NCBI RefSeq assembly: GCF_000024865.1
Contig: NC_013595.1
Location: 9,982,001-10,046,000, forward strand
Reading direction: 5' to 3'
Length of the DNA: 64,000 bases
Source of the DNA: Streptosporangium roseum DSM 43021
GTDB taxonomy: Bacteria > Actinomycetota > Actinomycetes > Streptosporangiales > Streptosporangiaceae
In this document: positions 34,006-43,144 of the stretch, in pieces
Numbering within the stretch: the stretch's first letter is position 1
Layout: the number at the start of each line of letters is the position of its first letter
The notes under the pieces: model-generated
Told to the model about the DNA's origin: nothing
Database searches by the model: none
Seen by the model: only the letters and a program-made list of their open reading frames with translations
Program-made: the position numbers and the translations under genes

Positions 34006-34641
34006 ATGCGGCCAGAAAATAATCCAGTGGGCCAAAATTCGAGGTCGTTCATCGAGACGGCCCGCCGGGCGCAGATCGTCGCCTCCGCCATAGAGGTGAT
34101 CGCCGAGCACGGGTTCGCCGGCGCCTCACTGGCCCGCATCGCCGAACACGCGGGGATCAGCAAGGGCGTCATCTCCTACCACTTCACCGGCAAGGACGAG
34201 CTGATGGAGGAGGTGGTCAGCCAGGTCTACGCCGACACCGTGCGATACATCCTGGCCAGGATGGAGGGCCAGGAGACCGCGACCGCGCTGCTCAGGACCC
34301 AGATCATCGCCGGTGCCCAGCACATGCGCGAGCACCGCGCCCAGGTCAAGGCGCTGGGCGAGATCTTCTCCAACCTGCGCCTGCCGGACGGCAGGCCCCG
34401 CTACGGGGTCGCCGCGAGCGAGGAGCTGTTCCAGTCGCTGGAGCACATCTACCGCCTCGGACAGCAGAGCGGCGAGTTCAGGCCGTTCGACGTCCGCGTC
34501 ATGGCCGTCAGCCACCTGGCGGCCATGGACAACATGTTCGCCTACTGGTCCGCGCACCCCGAGCACGATCTCGAAGCGCACGCCCGCGAGCTGGCCGACC
34601 TCTTCGAACACGCCGTCGGCGCGCGGAAGACCCGTTCGTGA
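34006..34641 (+). CDS. TetR family transcriptional regulator
   Basis: A 211-residue TetR protein: RRAQIVASAIEVIAEHGFAG, then SLARIAEHAGISKGVISYHF. The helical C-terminal domain ends EHDLEAHARELADLFEHAV. No ribosome site precedes ATG 34006; a TAGATT hexamer at ~33993 places transcription start close to the ATG, so a leaderless message is likely. TTTTC/GAAAA arms flank the start codon and may be an autoregulatory site. No obvious target gene is adjacent. Confidence 0.88.
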   Translation: MRPENNPVGQNSRSFIETARRAQIVASAIEVIAEHGFAGASLARIAEHAGISKGVISYHFTGKDELMEEVVSQVYADTVRYILARMEGQETATALLRTQIIAGAQHMREHRAQVKALGEIFSNLRLPDGRPRYGVAASEELFQSLEHIYRLGQQSGEFRPFDVRVMAVSHLAAMDNMFAYWSAHPEHDLEAHARELADLFEHAVGARKTRS

Positions 34642-34719
34642 CCGTCGGAGGTCCTCACCCGGCGCAGACCGGCGGCACAGGTCCGTCCCGTCCGGTCAGC
34701 CGGGTGGGCGCGGGCGGGA

Positions 34720-35682
34720 TCACTGGATCGTGGCGGGAAAGCCGCGCTGCCGGGCGGCCTCGTACAGCACGAGGGTGCCGGCCGAGGCCGCGTTGAGCGA
34801 GCTGGCGGCACCCCCCATCGGGATCCGCACGACCTCGTCGCACATCTCACGCCAGCGCGCGCTCATGCCCGCGGTCTCGTTGCCGACCACCAGCAGGGTG
34901 GGGACGGTGAGGTCGCACCCGGAGATCGGCGTCGAGCCGCTCTCGTCGGTGCCCACGATCCTGATCGGCAGCCCCCCGTCGCGCTGCGCGCCGACCCAGT
35001 CGAGCACGTCGTCCGGCGAGGGCCGGCGCACCACCGGCAGGCTGAACAGCGATCCGGTGCTCGCCCGCACCGACTTGGGATCGTAGACGTCGGCGGCGTG
35101 ACCGGTCACGATCAGGCCCGCGGCGCCGAAGGCGTCGGCCGAACGCACCAGCGTGCCGATGTTGCCCGGATTGCCGGGGCGGTCGAAGGCCACTCCCAGG
35201 AAGCCCGGCCCCGGCCGCAGCCGGTCGAGGTCGTCGGGGAGCAGCGCCCCGACCGCGATCAGCTCGGGCGTCTCCGACTCCCGCTCGCCCAGCTCCCACA
35301 GCAGCTCGGGGGCGACCTCGGCGAGCGGGACGCCGCTGTCGTCGATCAGGCGCCGCGCCCACGCCGACAGCCGCTGGCCGGCCGGGTACAGCAGGGTGCG
35401 CAGCGGCCAGCCGTGCTCGACGGCCAGCGTGATGGGCCGCACGCCGTGGATGAGGAACTCCCCGGTGCGCTGGCGCTTGGTGCGGTTGGTCAGCAGGGCC
35501 TGCCACTGCTGGAAGAGCGCGTTGCGGGCGGTGACCTTCGGCACCCGCCCGGGCCGGGTGGCCTGTGCGGGAGGCGGCGCGGCCGCGAGGGGCCCGCGCG
35601 TCCTGGCGCGACTGCCCCGCTTCGCTCCGCTGTCGTGTTCTCTGCCCGGCACAGGAGCAAGGCTAACAGCCCGGCCCCTCAC
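34720..35682 (-). CDS. SpoU/TrmH-type RNA 2'-O-methyltransferase
   Basis: A 320-residue SPOUT enzyme. The N-terminal substrate-binding part is NRTKRQRTGEFLIHGVRPIT. The knotted catalytic domain carries the three motifs: DRPGNPGNIGTLVRSADAFG, LLVVGNETAGMS, and RIPMGGAASSLNAASAGTLV. It uses S-adenosylmethionine to methylate a ribose in rRNA or tRNA. The first ~45 residues (Arg/Pro-rich) may be untranslated: the GTG at 35544 (start VPKVTARNALFQQW) is an alternative start to the GTG at 35682. It is convergent with the TetR gene. Confidence 0.88.
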   Translation of the reverse strand: MRGRAVSLAPVPGREHDSGAKRGSRARTRGPLAAAPPPAQATRPGRVPKVTARNALFQQWQALLTNRTKRQRTGEFLIHGVRPITLAVEHGWPLRTLLYPAGQRLSAWARRLIDDSGVPLAEVAPELLWELGERESETPELIAVGALLPDDLDRLRPGPGFLGVAFDRPGNPGNIGTLVRSADAFGAAGLIVTGHAADVYDPKSVRASTGSLFSLPVVRRPSPDDVLDWVGAQRDGGLPIRIVGTDESGSTPISGCDLTVPTLLVVGNETAGMSARWREMCDEVVRIPMGGAASSLNAASAGTLVLYEAARQRGFPATIQ

Positions 35683-35975
35683 CGGATCTTGATCAGCCGG
35701 CGCCGGCTTCCGGGCATCCCCCCGGTGGAGGAGATTCTCCCCGGAGCCCGCGAGTGGGTCGCGCGCTTCTCGGCCTGACGCTCACGGCCCCGGCGCACTC
35801 CCGCGGAAGCCGTGTCTCGTCCGCCGGTCCGGCCCCCGCCCTCCGGCGCCCCGAATCGTGATGATCTTCTGGGAGAGATGCCGTTTTACGCCCGCGGAAA
35901 CAAGATCGAATAGGTAGCGTGACGTCGGTAGGAACGCCACCGGACACGGGCGATCTGCCCCGGGCGGGAGTAGGG

Positions 35976-37136
35976 ATGACGGCGACCGTGGACGCATCGG
36001 ATCCACCGACCTTCGACGCGCTCTGCCCCCTGGTGGGGGTCGAGGAGGAGTATCTGGTCGTCGACCCGTCGACGCGGGCGGTGGCGCCGGAGGCGGCCGG
36101 GGTGGTGGAGCGTGCCGCCGCCGAGCTGGGCGAGCAGGTGAGCACGGAGATCACCAGGTTCCAGGTGGAGGCCAAGACGCCGCCGTGCGCCGACATCTCC
36201 GAGCTGGAGGGACGGCTACGGCGGATGCGGTCGGCGATGGCCGCCGCGGCTCGGGCCGGAGGGCTGGCGGTGGTCGCCTCGGGCACGCCGGTGCTGGGCG
36301 AGGTCGTCCCGCCGCCGATCACCGACCACCCGCGTTACGACGTGGGGATCGACACCTACCGGGCGCTCCACGACGAGCAGAGCATCTGCGCGGGACACGT
36401 CCACGTGCACCTGCCCGACCGCGAGCGGGCGGTGCTGGTCAGCAACCACCTGCGGCCGTGGTTGCCGGTGCTCATCGCGCTGATGGCCAACTCCCCGTTC
36501 TGGGCGGGCCGTGACACCGGATACGCGAGCTGGCGGACGCTGAGCTGGGGGAAGTGGCCGGTGGCCGGGCCGCCGCCGTACTTCGCCTCCCTGGCCGAGT
36601 TCGAGGAGCTGATCGGCACGCTGACCGGGGCCGGGGTGCTGGTGGACCCGGGGACGATCTTCTGGGACATCCGGCCCTCGGCGCGGCTGCCGACGCTGGA
36701 GGTCCGGGTGACCGACGTGCCGGCCACCGCCGAGGAGTCCGCGCTGCTCGCGGCCGTGGTGCGGGCACTGGTGGTGGTGTCGCTGGAGCGGGTGGACTCC
36801 GGTGACCCCGGCCCGCGCCTGTCGGCCGAGCTGCTACGGGCCGCCTACTGGCAGGCGGCCCGTGACGGCCTGGAGGGACAGGGGATCGACCCGCTCACCG
36901 GCCGCCTGGCCCCCGCCGCCGAGCTGTGCGAGGCGCTGCTGCGGCACATCGGCCCGTCCCTGGAGCGGACCGGCGACCTGGAGACGGTGACCGCGCGGCT
37001 GAAGCGGCTGCGCGCCGCCGGCAGCGGGGCGGCGCGTCAGCGGGCGGCCCACGATCGCCGTGGGCGGCCCGCCGACGTGGTCGACCACCTGATCGGGCAT
37101 CTGGTGGATCAGGAGGGCTCGGGGATGTGGGGCTGA
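35976..37136 (+). CDS. YbdK-type carboxylate-amine ligase (glutamate-cysteine ligase 2 family)
   Basis: A 386-residue ATP-grasp-like ligase. The conserved GVEEEYLVVDPSTRAV near the start supplies metal/nucleotide ligands, and CAGHVHVHLPDRERAV (~137) and TLEVRVTDVP are family signatures. These enzymes join glutamate and cysteine weakly or make related amides; actinomycetes do not use glutathione, so the product may be a different gamma-glutamyl compound. ATG 35976 has GGGAG five bases upstream; the in-frame GTG at 35919 is an alternative. The 3' end overlaps the convergent flavoprotein gene by 28 bp. Confidence 0.88.
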   Translation: MTATVDASDPPTFDALCPLVGVEEEYLVVDPSTRAVAPEAAGVVERAAAELGEQVSTEITRFQVEAKTPPCADISELEGRLRRMRSAMAAAARAGGLAVVASGTPVLGEVVPPPITDHPRYDVGIDTYRALHDEQSICAGHVHVHLPDRERAVLVSNHLRPWLPVLIALMANSPFWAGRDTGYASWRTLSWGKWPVAGPPPYFASLAEFEELIGTLTGAGVLVDPGTIFWDIRPSARLPTLEVRVTDVPATAEESALLAAVVRALVVVSLERVDSGDPGPRLSAELLRAAYWQAARDGLEGQGIDPLTGRLAPAAELCEALLRHIGPSLERTGDLETVTARLKRLRAAGSGAARQRAAHDRRGRPADVVDHLIGHLVDQEGSGMWG

Positions 37137-38707
37137 GCGGAGTCCGGCGCCTCCGCCGGGGGCGTGAGCCGGGAGGTCAGGAACGCGCGTAGCGGCTGCA
37201 CGTGCCGGACCGGGTGACGCCACACGGCGAGCAGGTCCTCCAGCAGGTGCTGTTCGGCGACCATCTCGCGATGGTTCCAGGCCCGGACGACGGGGTGGAG
37301 GAAGGCGCTCTCGTGTGCCCGGTCGGGGGTCGGGTGCCGCTGAATGGCGAACACGTCACCGTAGTCGCCGCGCCCCCACCGCAGGGTGAGGGTGAAGTAC
37401 AGGGGATGCTCCGCGAACCGGTCGACCGCGTAGTCCTCCGGCAGGTCCGCGTAGTGCCGGATCCGGCCGGTGGCCTGGTCGACCACGTACACGTCACACA
37501 GGTATTCGAACTGGGTCCACAGCGCCGAGCTGTAGTTCACCCGCTCCAGCATGGTGGCGGTCAGCTGGTCGGCGTCGACCGGCAGCAGCCGGTGGTCGAG
37601 CGGGACCTGTCCGTACCGTTCGTCGAGCAGGCGGGCCAGGGTGCGCAGGTTGTAGCGGAACCCGTCGATGAACGCCGAGGACGCGCCCTTGAAGTCGCGG
37701 CCCTGCATCAGGGTGCCGGCGAAGTACAGGCCGTCGACGTTCGTCGACTGGAAGTCGGGGCCGATCGCCGGGATCCGCCCGTTCGGGGCGAGTTCGGGCC
37801 GGCAGGAGTCGTCGAAGAGGGCGGTGCTCATGGTGAAGCCGGTGCATCGCAGCACCGTGTCGTACTCCAGCAGTGCCTGCTCGCCCTCGGCGAGGGTGTA
37901 GGTGATCTCCGCCTTGAACCGGTCGCCCTCCCGCCAGAGCCGGTCGATCTGGCATTCCAGCACGCCGTGCAGGGTCTTGAACCAGTAGCTGTCCAGCAGC
38001 GCGCCGTACTGGCCGCGCACGTCGCCGGGGTGTTTGCTCGTCCACGCGAACCGGACCGGACGCGGGCTGGCCAGGTGGACGACGGCGGCATGGCCGAGAA
38101 TGGCCTGGGCGGTCTCGAACGCCGAGTTGCCCTTGCCGATGATCAGCACCCGCTTGTCGGTGAAATCCTCCGGGGCGGTCGACATGTCCTCATATCCGAC
38201 AGCCAGCTCGATCCCCGGGATGTCGGGGATGTTGGGCCCGCCCCAGCCCGTCGCCATGATCAGGCATTCGGCGCGGAACACCTCGCCCGCGGTGTGCACG
38301 ACGAAGACCCCGTCCACCTTCTCGACCCGGTCGACGGCGGTGGAGAAGCGCACGTTGAGCTCGTGCTCCCGCTGGAAGTCGGCCAGGTAGCGCAGCAGGT
38401 CCTCCGGGGAGGGGAAGTACTCCTGCGAGTAGCGGGGGAACAGCAGGCCGGGCGCGTCGTTGAGCAGGGAGTTCCAGTCCCAGCGCAGGGCGATCTCCGG
38501 ATCCTTCTCACCCGTGTGGACCTTGTTCAGCGAGATCAGCCTGCGGTGGCGCGGGTAGTGGCGGAAGAAGCCTCCCGGCTCGGCCTCCCGCTCCAGGGTG
38601 AGGTAGTCGGCGCCGGCACGCTGCAGGAAGTAGCTGATCTGCAGACCGCCGGGTCCGGCCCCGATGATCAGGTAACGGTGGATGTGCTCGCCGGATCCCG
38701 TCGTCAT
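37109..38707 (-). CDS. FAD/NAD(P)-binding flavoprotein monooxygenase-like
   Basis: A 532-residue flavoenzyme. The FAD Rossmann motif is YLIIGAGPGGLQISYFLQRA (~12-31), followed by EREAEPGGFFRHYPRHRRLI. A second nucleotide motif, RVLIIGKGNSAFETAQAILG, sits near 185, and ATGWGGPNIPDIPG and the late DGLYFAGTLMQGRDFKGASS complete the class B flavin-monooxygenase-like (FOXRED2-like) layout. It should hydroxylate or oxidise a lipophilic substrate using NADPH. Start at 38707; the C-terminal ~130 residues are an extra domain beyond the flavin core. A membrane protein gene lies upstream on the same strand. Confidence 0.85.
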   Translation of the reverse strand: MTTGSGEHIHRYLIIGAGPGGLQISYFLQRAGADYLTLEREAEPGGFFRHYPRHRRLISLNKVHTGEKDPEIALRWDWNSLLNDAPGLLFPRYSQEYFPSPEDLLRYLADFQREHELNVRFSTAVDRVEKVDGVFVVHTAGEVFRAECLIMATGWGGPNIPDIPGIELAVGYEDMSTAPEDFTDKRVLIIGKGNSAFETAQAILGHAAVVHLASPRPVRFAWTSKHPGDVRGQYGALLDSYWFKTLHGVLECQIDRLWREGDRFKAEITYTLAEGEQALLEYDTVLRCTGFTMSTALFDDSCRPELAPNGRIPAIGPDFQSTNVDGLYFAGTLMQGRDFKGASSAFIDGFRYNLRTLARLLDERYGQVPLDHRLLPVDADQLTATMLERVNYSSALWTQFEYLCDVYVVDQATGRIRHYADLPEDYAVDRFAEHPLYFTLTLRWGRGDYGDVFAIQRHPTPDRAHESAFLHPVVRAWNHREMVAEQHLLEDLLAVWRHPVRHVQPLRAFLTSRLTPPAEAPDSAQPHIPEPS

Positions 38708-38952
38708 CGGCCTCGACGCTCCGTCCCGGCCGGCAGGTCCATGTGGCCGGCGGTGCCGGGGGCGTCGGTGGTCAGGGCGGTGGGTGGCAAGGGCACTCCT
38801 CGTGCGGTCGGGAACGCGGGACGCCTCACGCACGGCGTGAGCGGTCCCGTCCGGTCAGACTCCCCAGGTGCGGGGGCCGCGCCCTGTGGGAGCCGACGGC
38901 GCTACCGGCGGCTCCCGCCTCACGGGGCAACGGTCTCAGGAGATCACATCGC

Positions 38953-39516
38953 TCAGGCCGCGACAGTGGCACAGCGGCAATTCATGGCTGCCCGTTCGGT
39001 CTCATTCGGCCTGCGGTGCAGCCACATGGCGACCACCATGGGCGCGAACACGATCGCGTTGTAGAACAGGTGCAGCTCGACGCGGGGCACCAGGAGCTGG
39101 ATCATGCTGGTCGGCACCGGCTTGCCCATCAGGTGGAGCCCGGTGAGCGCCTGGCCGAGCAGCAGCAGATGCTCCAGGTGGTGCCAGGCCTGGATGCCCA
39201 GGGAGATGTTCCACCAGGTGCGGGCGCGACCGGTGAAGCCCTTCCGGAGCAGGATCAGCCCGGCGAGCATGACCAGCGCGTAGCCGTAGTGCATCCACTC
39301 GGATGTCACCAGCCACGGGAACGGCAGCCCGAGCACCCCGCGCGCCTCCGGGACCGGCCAGCCCATGACATAGATCTGTACGGCCTGCGTCACGTGCTCG
39401 GCCCAGTGCGCCAGCACGATCACCAGGAAGGCGTTCACGCCGATCCGGTGGTAGTCGGTGTTCATCGAACCGATCGGGCCTGTTCTGGCCGGTAACGCGC
39501 CTGAGTGGCTCGCCAT
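38953..39516 (-). CDS. Hypothetical four-to-five-helix membrane protein
   Basis: A 187-residue protein. Hydrophobic segments include VNAFLVIVLAHWAEHVTQAV, YGYALVMLAGLILL and HLFYNAIVFAPMVVAMWL. Histidines occur in helices (HWAEHVTQ, WHHLEHLL, HLFYNA), a pattern that could bind haem or metal. GGAGG lies six bases before ATG 39516. It precedes the flavoprotein gene (245-bp gap), and the two may work together as membrane partner and oxidase. No family is firmly recognised. Confidence 0.7.
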   Translation of the reverse strand: MASHSGALPARTGPIGSMNTDYHRIGVNAFLVIVLAHWAEHVTQAVQIYVMGWPVPEARGVLGLPFPWLVTSEWMHYGYALVMLAGLILLRKGFTGRARTWWNISLGIQAWHHLEHLLLLGQALTGLHLMGKPVPTSMIQLLVPRVELHLFYNAIVFAPMVVAMWLHRRPNETERAAMNCRCATVAA

Positions 39517-39613
39517 GGGTGTCCTCCGCGGTGGTCGGGTCCGCCGGGTGATCGGCGTGTGGTCTTCTCGGCGCCTCTCAAGGGCACAGGCGTGCGTTCC
39601 CCGATGCGGACCC

Positions 39614-40174
39614 TCAGGTCTGGCGCTGCGATTCGGCCAGCAACGCCAGGTAACCGTCTGAGACGATCCGCTGTGCCCGTGCGGTGTAGGAGGCCGGGTC
39701 GTCGGGGGCGATCGTGGCCAGGCCGTCGACGTAGCGGTTGAACATGCAGAACGCCGCCGCGATCAGCACCGTGTCGTGGATCTCCAGATCCGTCGCGCCC
39801 GTCTCGCGGGCGGCGGCGATCTCCTGCTCGGAGACCTTCTGCCCGCTCTGCTGGACCGCGGCCGCGATGGCCAGCAGTGCCCTCAGCTTCTCCGAGACCG
39901 GCGCGGCCCCGAGATCCGCACGGACCTGCTCCACCAGCGCCATCCCCTCGGGCAGCTGCGCGGCCGCGTAGGCGGCGTGCGAGGAGAAGCAGTATCGGCA
40001 CTCGTTCAGCGCCGACACGTAAGCGGCGATCAGTTCCCGCTCCCCGCGCGACAGGGTGCTCTCCTGCCGGAGCAGCACCTCCACCAGCTCGTTCAGTGGA
40101 CGGGCGGTCTCCGGGCGGAACATGAACAGGCCCCGGATTCCCGGCGCGTCCGAGTTGAGCGTGATGTGGGGCAT
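39614..40174 (-). CDS. AhpD-like peroxidase-related (carboxymuconolactone decarboxylase family) protein
   Basis: A 186-residue all-helical protein of the CMD/AhpD superfamily. The redox motif CRYCFSSHAA (CxxC-xxx-H) is at ~56-65, with LSRGERELIAAYVSALNE before it and LEIHDTVLIAAAFCMFNRYV after it. The cysteine pair can reduce peroxides or act in thiol-disulphide exchange. AAGGGA precedes ATG 40174. A close paralogue is encoded at 41111-41806. Confidence 0.88.
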   Translation of the reverse strand: MPHITLNSDAPGIRGLFMFRPETARPLNELVEVLLRQESTLSRGERELIAAYVSALNECRYCFSSHAAYAAAQLPEGMALVEQVRADLGAAPVSEKLRALLAIAAAVQQSGQKVSEQEIAAARETGATDLEIHDTVLIAAAFCMFNRYVDGLATIAPDDPASYTARAQRIVSDGYLALLAESQRQT

Positions 40175-40343
40175 AGATGTTCCCTTACCGGCGAGACGAA
40201 GGCATCTCTCACGCCGCCTTAGCGCACAAATCATCCGACAAATGCTCATGATCGCCACATTGGCGTACGGCTGTCAACGGCCCCTTTCCGGACATCGCAT
40301 TATTAGGATCCGGACAACACATTATTCGGCGGCCATCGGCCAT

Positions 40344-40358
40344 TGACTGGTCCAGTCA
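40344..40358. promoter_or_regulatory. Palindrome in the divergent AhpD/NTF2 promoter region
   Basis: TGACTGGTCCAGTCA: 7-bp perfect arms around one central T. It lies in the ~300-bp gap 40175-40471 between the minus-strand AhpD gene and the plus-strand NTF2 gene. The rest of the gap is relatively AT-rich and holds no gene. Confidence 0.55.
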
Positions 40359-40471
40359 CGGCCATATAGCTCCACGGTAAGTGTGTCCTCACTCCCTTGT
40401 CCGCCCGTGCCAGCCAAGCTAGCGTCACCAATGCGCGCAAATACCCATCAGCTACCGCAAGGAGGACATTC

Positions 40472-40867
40472 GTGTCTGAAGATCCCAAAATCACCCTTGC
40501 CCGTGACAGCTACGACGCGCTCGCCAAGGGAGACTTGGATCACGTCCGTGACAACCTGCTCGCCGACGAGGTTGTCTTCCATGTTCCGGGCCGAGGCCCT
40601 CTGGCCGGTGAATATCGCGGGAAAGACCAGGTGCTGGGCTATCTCGCGAAGTTCACCGAAATGACCGACGGTTCGGTCCGCTTCGAGCCCGATTCCATCA
40701 TCCCCGGCGAGGACCGCACCGTGGTGACGGTCCGCGTCCACGGAGAGCGCGCCGGCCGGCAGTTGGACGACCGCGGTGTCCACGTGTTCCGCATCACCGA
40801 CGGCAAGATCAGCGAACGCTGGAGCTACCCGCAGGACCTTTACAACATCGACGCGTTCTTCGAGTAA
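40472..40867 (+). CDS. NTF2/SnoaL-like protein
   Basis: A 131-residue NTF2-like barrel: LARDSYDALAKGDLDHVRDN, then EVVFHVPGRGPLAGEYRGKD, strands RTVVTVRVHGERAG and HVFRITDGKISERWSYPQD. This is the common actinobacterial nuclear-transport-factor-2 group, without assignable chemistry. AAGGAGG lies six bases before GTG 40472. It sits between the two AhpD-like genes and may share a stress-response role. Confidence 0.85.
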   Translation: MSEDPKITLARDSYDALAKGDLDHVRDNLLADEVVFHVPGRGPLAGEYRGKDQVLGYLAKFTEMTDGSVRFEPDSIIPGEDRTVVTVRVHGERAGRQLDDRGVHVFRITDGKISERWSYPQDLYNIDAFFE

Positions 40868-41110
40868 ACAGGATGCGCCATTCCCGCTCCATCCCGGTGA
40901 CCATTCGGCGCTGATACCGGCTATCGGTCGATCACAGCAGGCCCTACCGCCAGTCGGCTGTTTTCCGCACAATCCGATCTGCGCCGAGAACCTCCGTGGT
41001 GGTGGGGCCTGCCACACAGCCGGCATATCCTCCCCGGCTCTCCTCCGTTCTTCTCCGGCTCCTTCCCCGTCTCCGTCCCGGATGCGGGCGCGCACCCGCC
41101 GGCGCCGCCG

Positions 41111-41806
41111 TCAGCCCTGGCTCAGCGCGTCGGTCAGCACCGCCAGGTAGCCGTCGCTCCGCTGAGCGCGCACGGCGTAGTGCGCGGGATCATCGGTGGC
41201 GATCGTGCCCAGGCCGTCGACGTAGCGGTTGTACATGCAGAACGCCGCCGCGATCAGCACCGTGTCGTGGATCTCCATGTCCGTCGCACCCGCCGCCCGG
41301 GCGGCGTCGACGTCCGCCCTGGAGACCTTCTTCCCGCCCTGCTGGACCGCGGCCGCGATGACCAGCAACGCCCTCATTTTCTCCGAGACCGGTGCCGCGT
41401 CCAGGTCCGCGCGTACCTGCTCCACCAGTGTCATCCCCTCGGGAAGATGCGCGGCCGCGATGGCCGCGTGGGTGAAGAAACAGAACCTGCACTCGTTCAG
41501 CGCCGAAACATATGTGGCGATCAGCTCCCGCTCCCCACGCGACAGGGAGTTCTCCCGGAACAGCAGCACCTCCACCAGCCCGTTCAGCGGGAAAGCCGCA
41601 TCCGGCCGGTATTTGAACAGGCCTCGAATTCCGGGTTCGTCGGAGTTGAGAGCGATGTGAGGCGTGGAGTCCCCCTCATGGTTGAACTGGCCCGGACGGG
41701 TGCGGTCCGCCCATTCCACATCACAGGACGGGGCACGGGAAGAAAGTATGTCCGACAGTTTTTCGGCAACATTCGGGCGGGCTGGATAGGCGACTGCGTT
41801 TGTCAT
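41111..41806 (-). CDS. AhpD-like peroxidase-related protein, N-terminally extended paralogue
   Basis: A 231-residue protein. From about residue 48 it is collinear with the 39614-40174 product, with most positions identical (for example DTVLIAAAFCMYNRYVDGLG). The CxxC motif is CRFCFFTHAA (~102-111). The first ~46 residues (MTNAVAYPARPNVAEKLSDI..) are extra, have no signal-peptide look, and are supported by AAAGGAG seven bases before ATG 41806. The two genes flank the NTF2 gene, indicating a local duplication. Confidence 0.88.
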   Translation of the reverse strand: MTNAVAYPARPNVAEKLSDILSSRAPSCDVEWADRTRPGQFNHEGDSTPHIALNSDEPGIRGLFKYRPDAAFPLNGLVEVLLFRENSLSRGERELIATYVSALNECRFCFFTHAAIAAAHLPEGMTLVEQVRADLDAAPVSEKMRALLVIAAAVQQGGKKVSRADVDAARAAGATDMEIHDTVLIAAAFCMYNRYVDGLGTIATDDPAHYAVRAQRSDGYLAVLTDALSQG

Positions 41807-41982
41807 TTCCTGACTCCTTTGCAGAGCTGTTCATATGTCCTCACACAAATAACTCTGCGTTCTCCGCCCTCCATGGACCAGACGGCTCGGAGGCATCAAG
41901 TTGTCCACCGGCAACCACTTCCTGCCAGCCCGGAATTTGACAGGGAGCCCGGTTTTCCCGCCGCTCCCGGGGAGCGGCGACG

Positions 41983-42471
41983 TCAGGCGGGCCCGTGCCG
42001 GCTCTCGCCCGGGAGCCGTTCGCCGAGCAGGCGGCGCGGACCGGCCCCCTCGTCGCCGAGCCGGTCGTCGGGATTGCTCAGGACGCACCGGTCGACGGAC
42101 AGGCAGCCGCAGCCGATGCAGTCCGACAGATCGTCACGCAGGCGGGTGAGCCGGTCGATGCGGACGTCGAGTTCGGCACGCCATCCGGCGGACAGGCGGG
42201 ACCAGTCGGCGCGGGTGGGAGTCCGGCCCTCGGGCAGCTCCGCCAGAGCCTCGGCGACCATGCGCAGCGGGATGCCGACCCGGTGCGCCACGCGGATGAA
42301 GGCGACCCGGCGCAGGGTCTCGCGGGGGTAGCGGCGCTGGTTGCCCGCGGTCCTGCGGCTGTGGATGAGGCCCTTGTCCTCGTAGAAGTGCAGGGCGGTG
42401 ACCGCGACGCCCGAGCGCGCGGCGAGCTGGCCGACGGTGAGCTCGGCGGCGTCGAAGGGAGGTTTGAGCAT
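41983..42471 (-). CDS. soxR: SoxR redox-sensing MerR-family activator
   Basis: A 162-residue protein. The MerR winged helix is LTVGQLAARSGVAVTALHFY, then GLIHSRRTAGNQRRYPRETL. The [2Fe-2S] cluster ligands lie in CIGCGCLSVDRCVLSNPDD (C-x2-C-x-C-x5-C). In actinomycetes SoxR senses redox-active metabolites and activates oxidoreductases or pumps. It is encoded in the same direction as the adjacent AhpD-like gene, which is a plausible target. Start at 42471. Confidence 0.95.
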   Translation of the reverse strand: MLKPPFDAAELTVGQLAARSGVAVTALHFYEDKGLIHSRRTAGNQRRYPRETLRRVAFIRVAHRVGIPLRMVAEALAELPEGRTPTRADWSRLSAGWRAELDVRIDRLTRLRDDLSDCIGCGCLSVDRCVLSNPDDRLGDEGAGPRRLLGERLPGESRHGPA

Positions 42472-43144
42472 GGCGCGATGGTACGGCTTTACCTATACCA
42501 TGATCGAGGTTTCATGCCCGGCCGGGCGCGACCGGCACAGGGGACGCTCCCACCGCGACCTCCCCACCCGGCCGGACAGCGGGAGCGGATCGGCCTCGCC
42601 ACACTCGCCCTGCCCGCCCCGCCGGCCTCTCCGGAACCGGCCGTGACCCGTCCGGCACCGCACGCCATCAGCCGGGATCCGGCGCCCAGCGGCTCCGAGC
42701 CGCTTTCGATCACGGCCTCGGCGGTCCCGATCACCGCACTCTTCCGCGTCCGGCGGACGCCCCCGTCCGCCACGGAGGTGGCGTACAGGTCAGCCTGACG
42801 GGTGTCGTGGCGGCGAGCGGGATCGCGCCGAAGGCCGCGACCAGCCGGGGCGGTCCGCCGAACACATGCCGGAAGGCCAACGGTGTCCGTCTCCGCGCGG
42901 AACCCGGCTTCCGTGCATTCATCGCGCCCCGATGTACGCACGTTCCGGGGAATCAGCGCTACAGGCAAGTTTGCGGCGAATACGGTGATAGATCCGATAT
43001 ATCGCGGCAACGGCAGCGTGATATTGAAATCGTGACATTCGCCGGTCCATGGCCTTTGACCTGCCCGGCTCCCCTCGGGCCACGCCGGCGCCGGGAAACC
43101 TCCGACCATGTCGATCGGCGCCCCGTCGGGCGGGCCCGTGACAA
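42472..43144. other. Stretch without a supportable gene
   Basis: Long frames on the minus strand look like GC-driven shadows (Arg/Gly/Pro-rich, no family). A short AT-rich patch around 42985-43030 (GATCCGATATATCGCG) could be regulatory. Confidence 0.5.
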
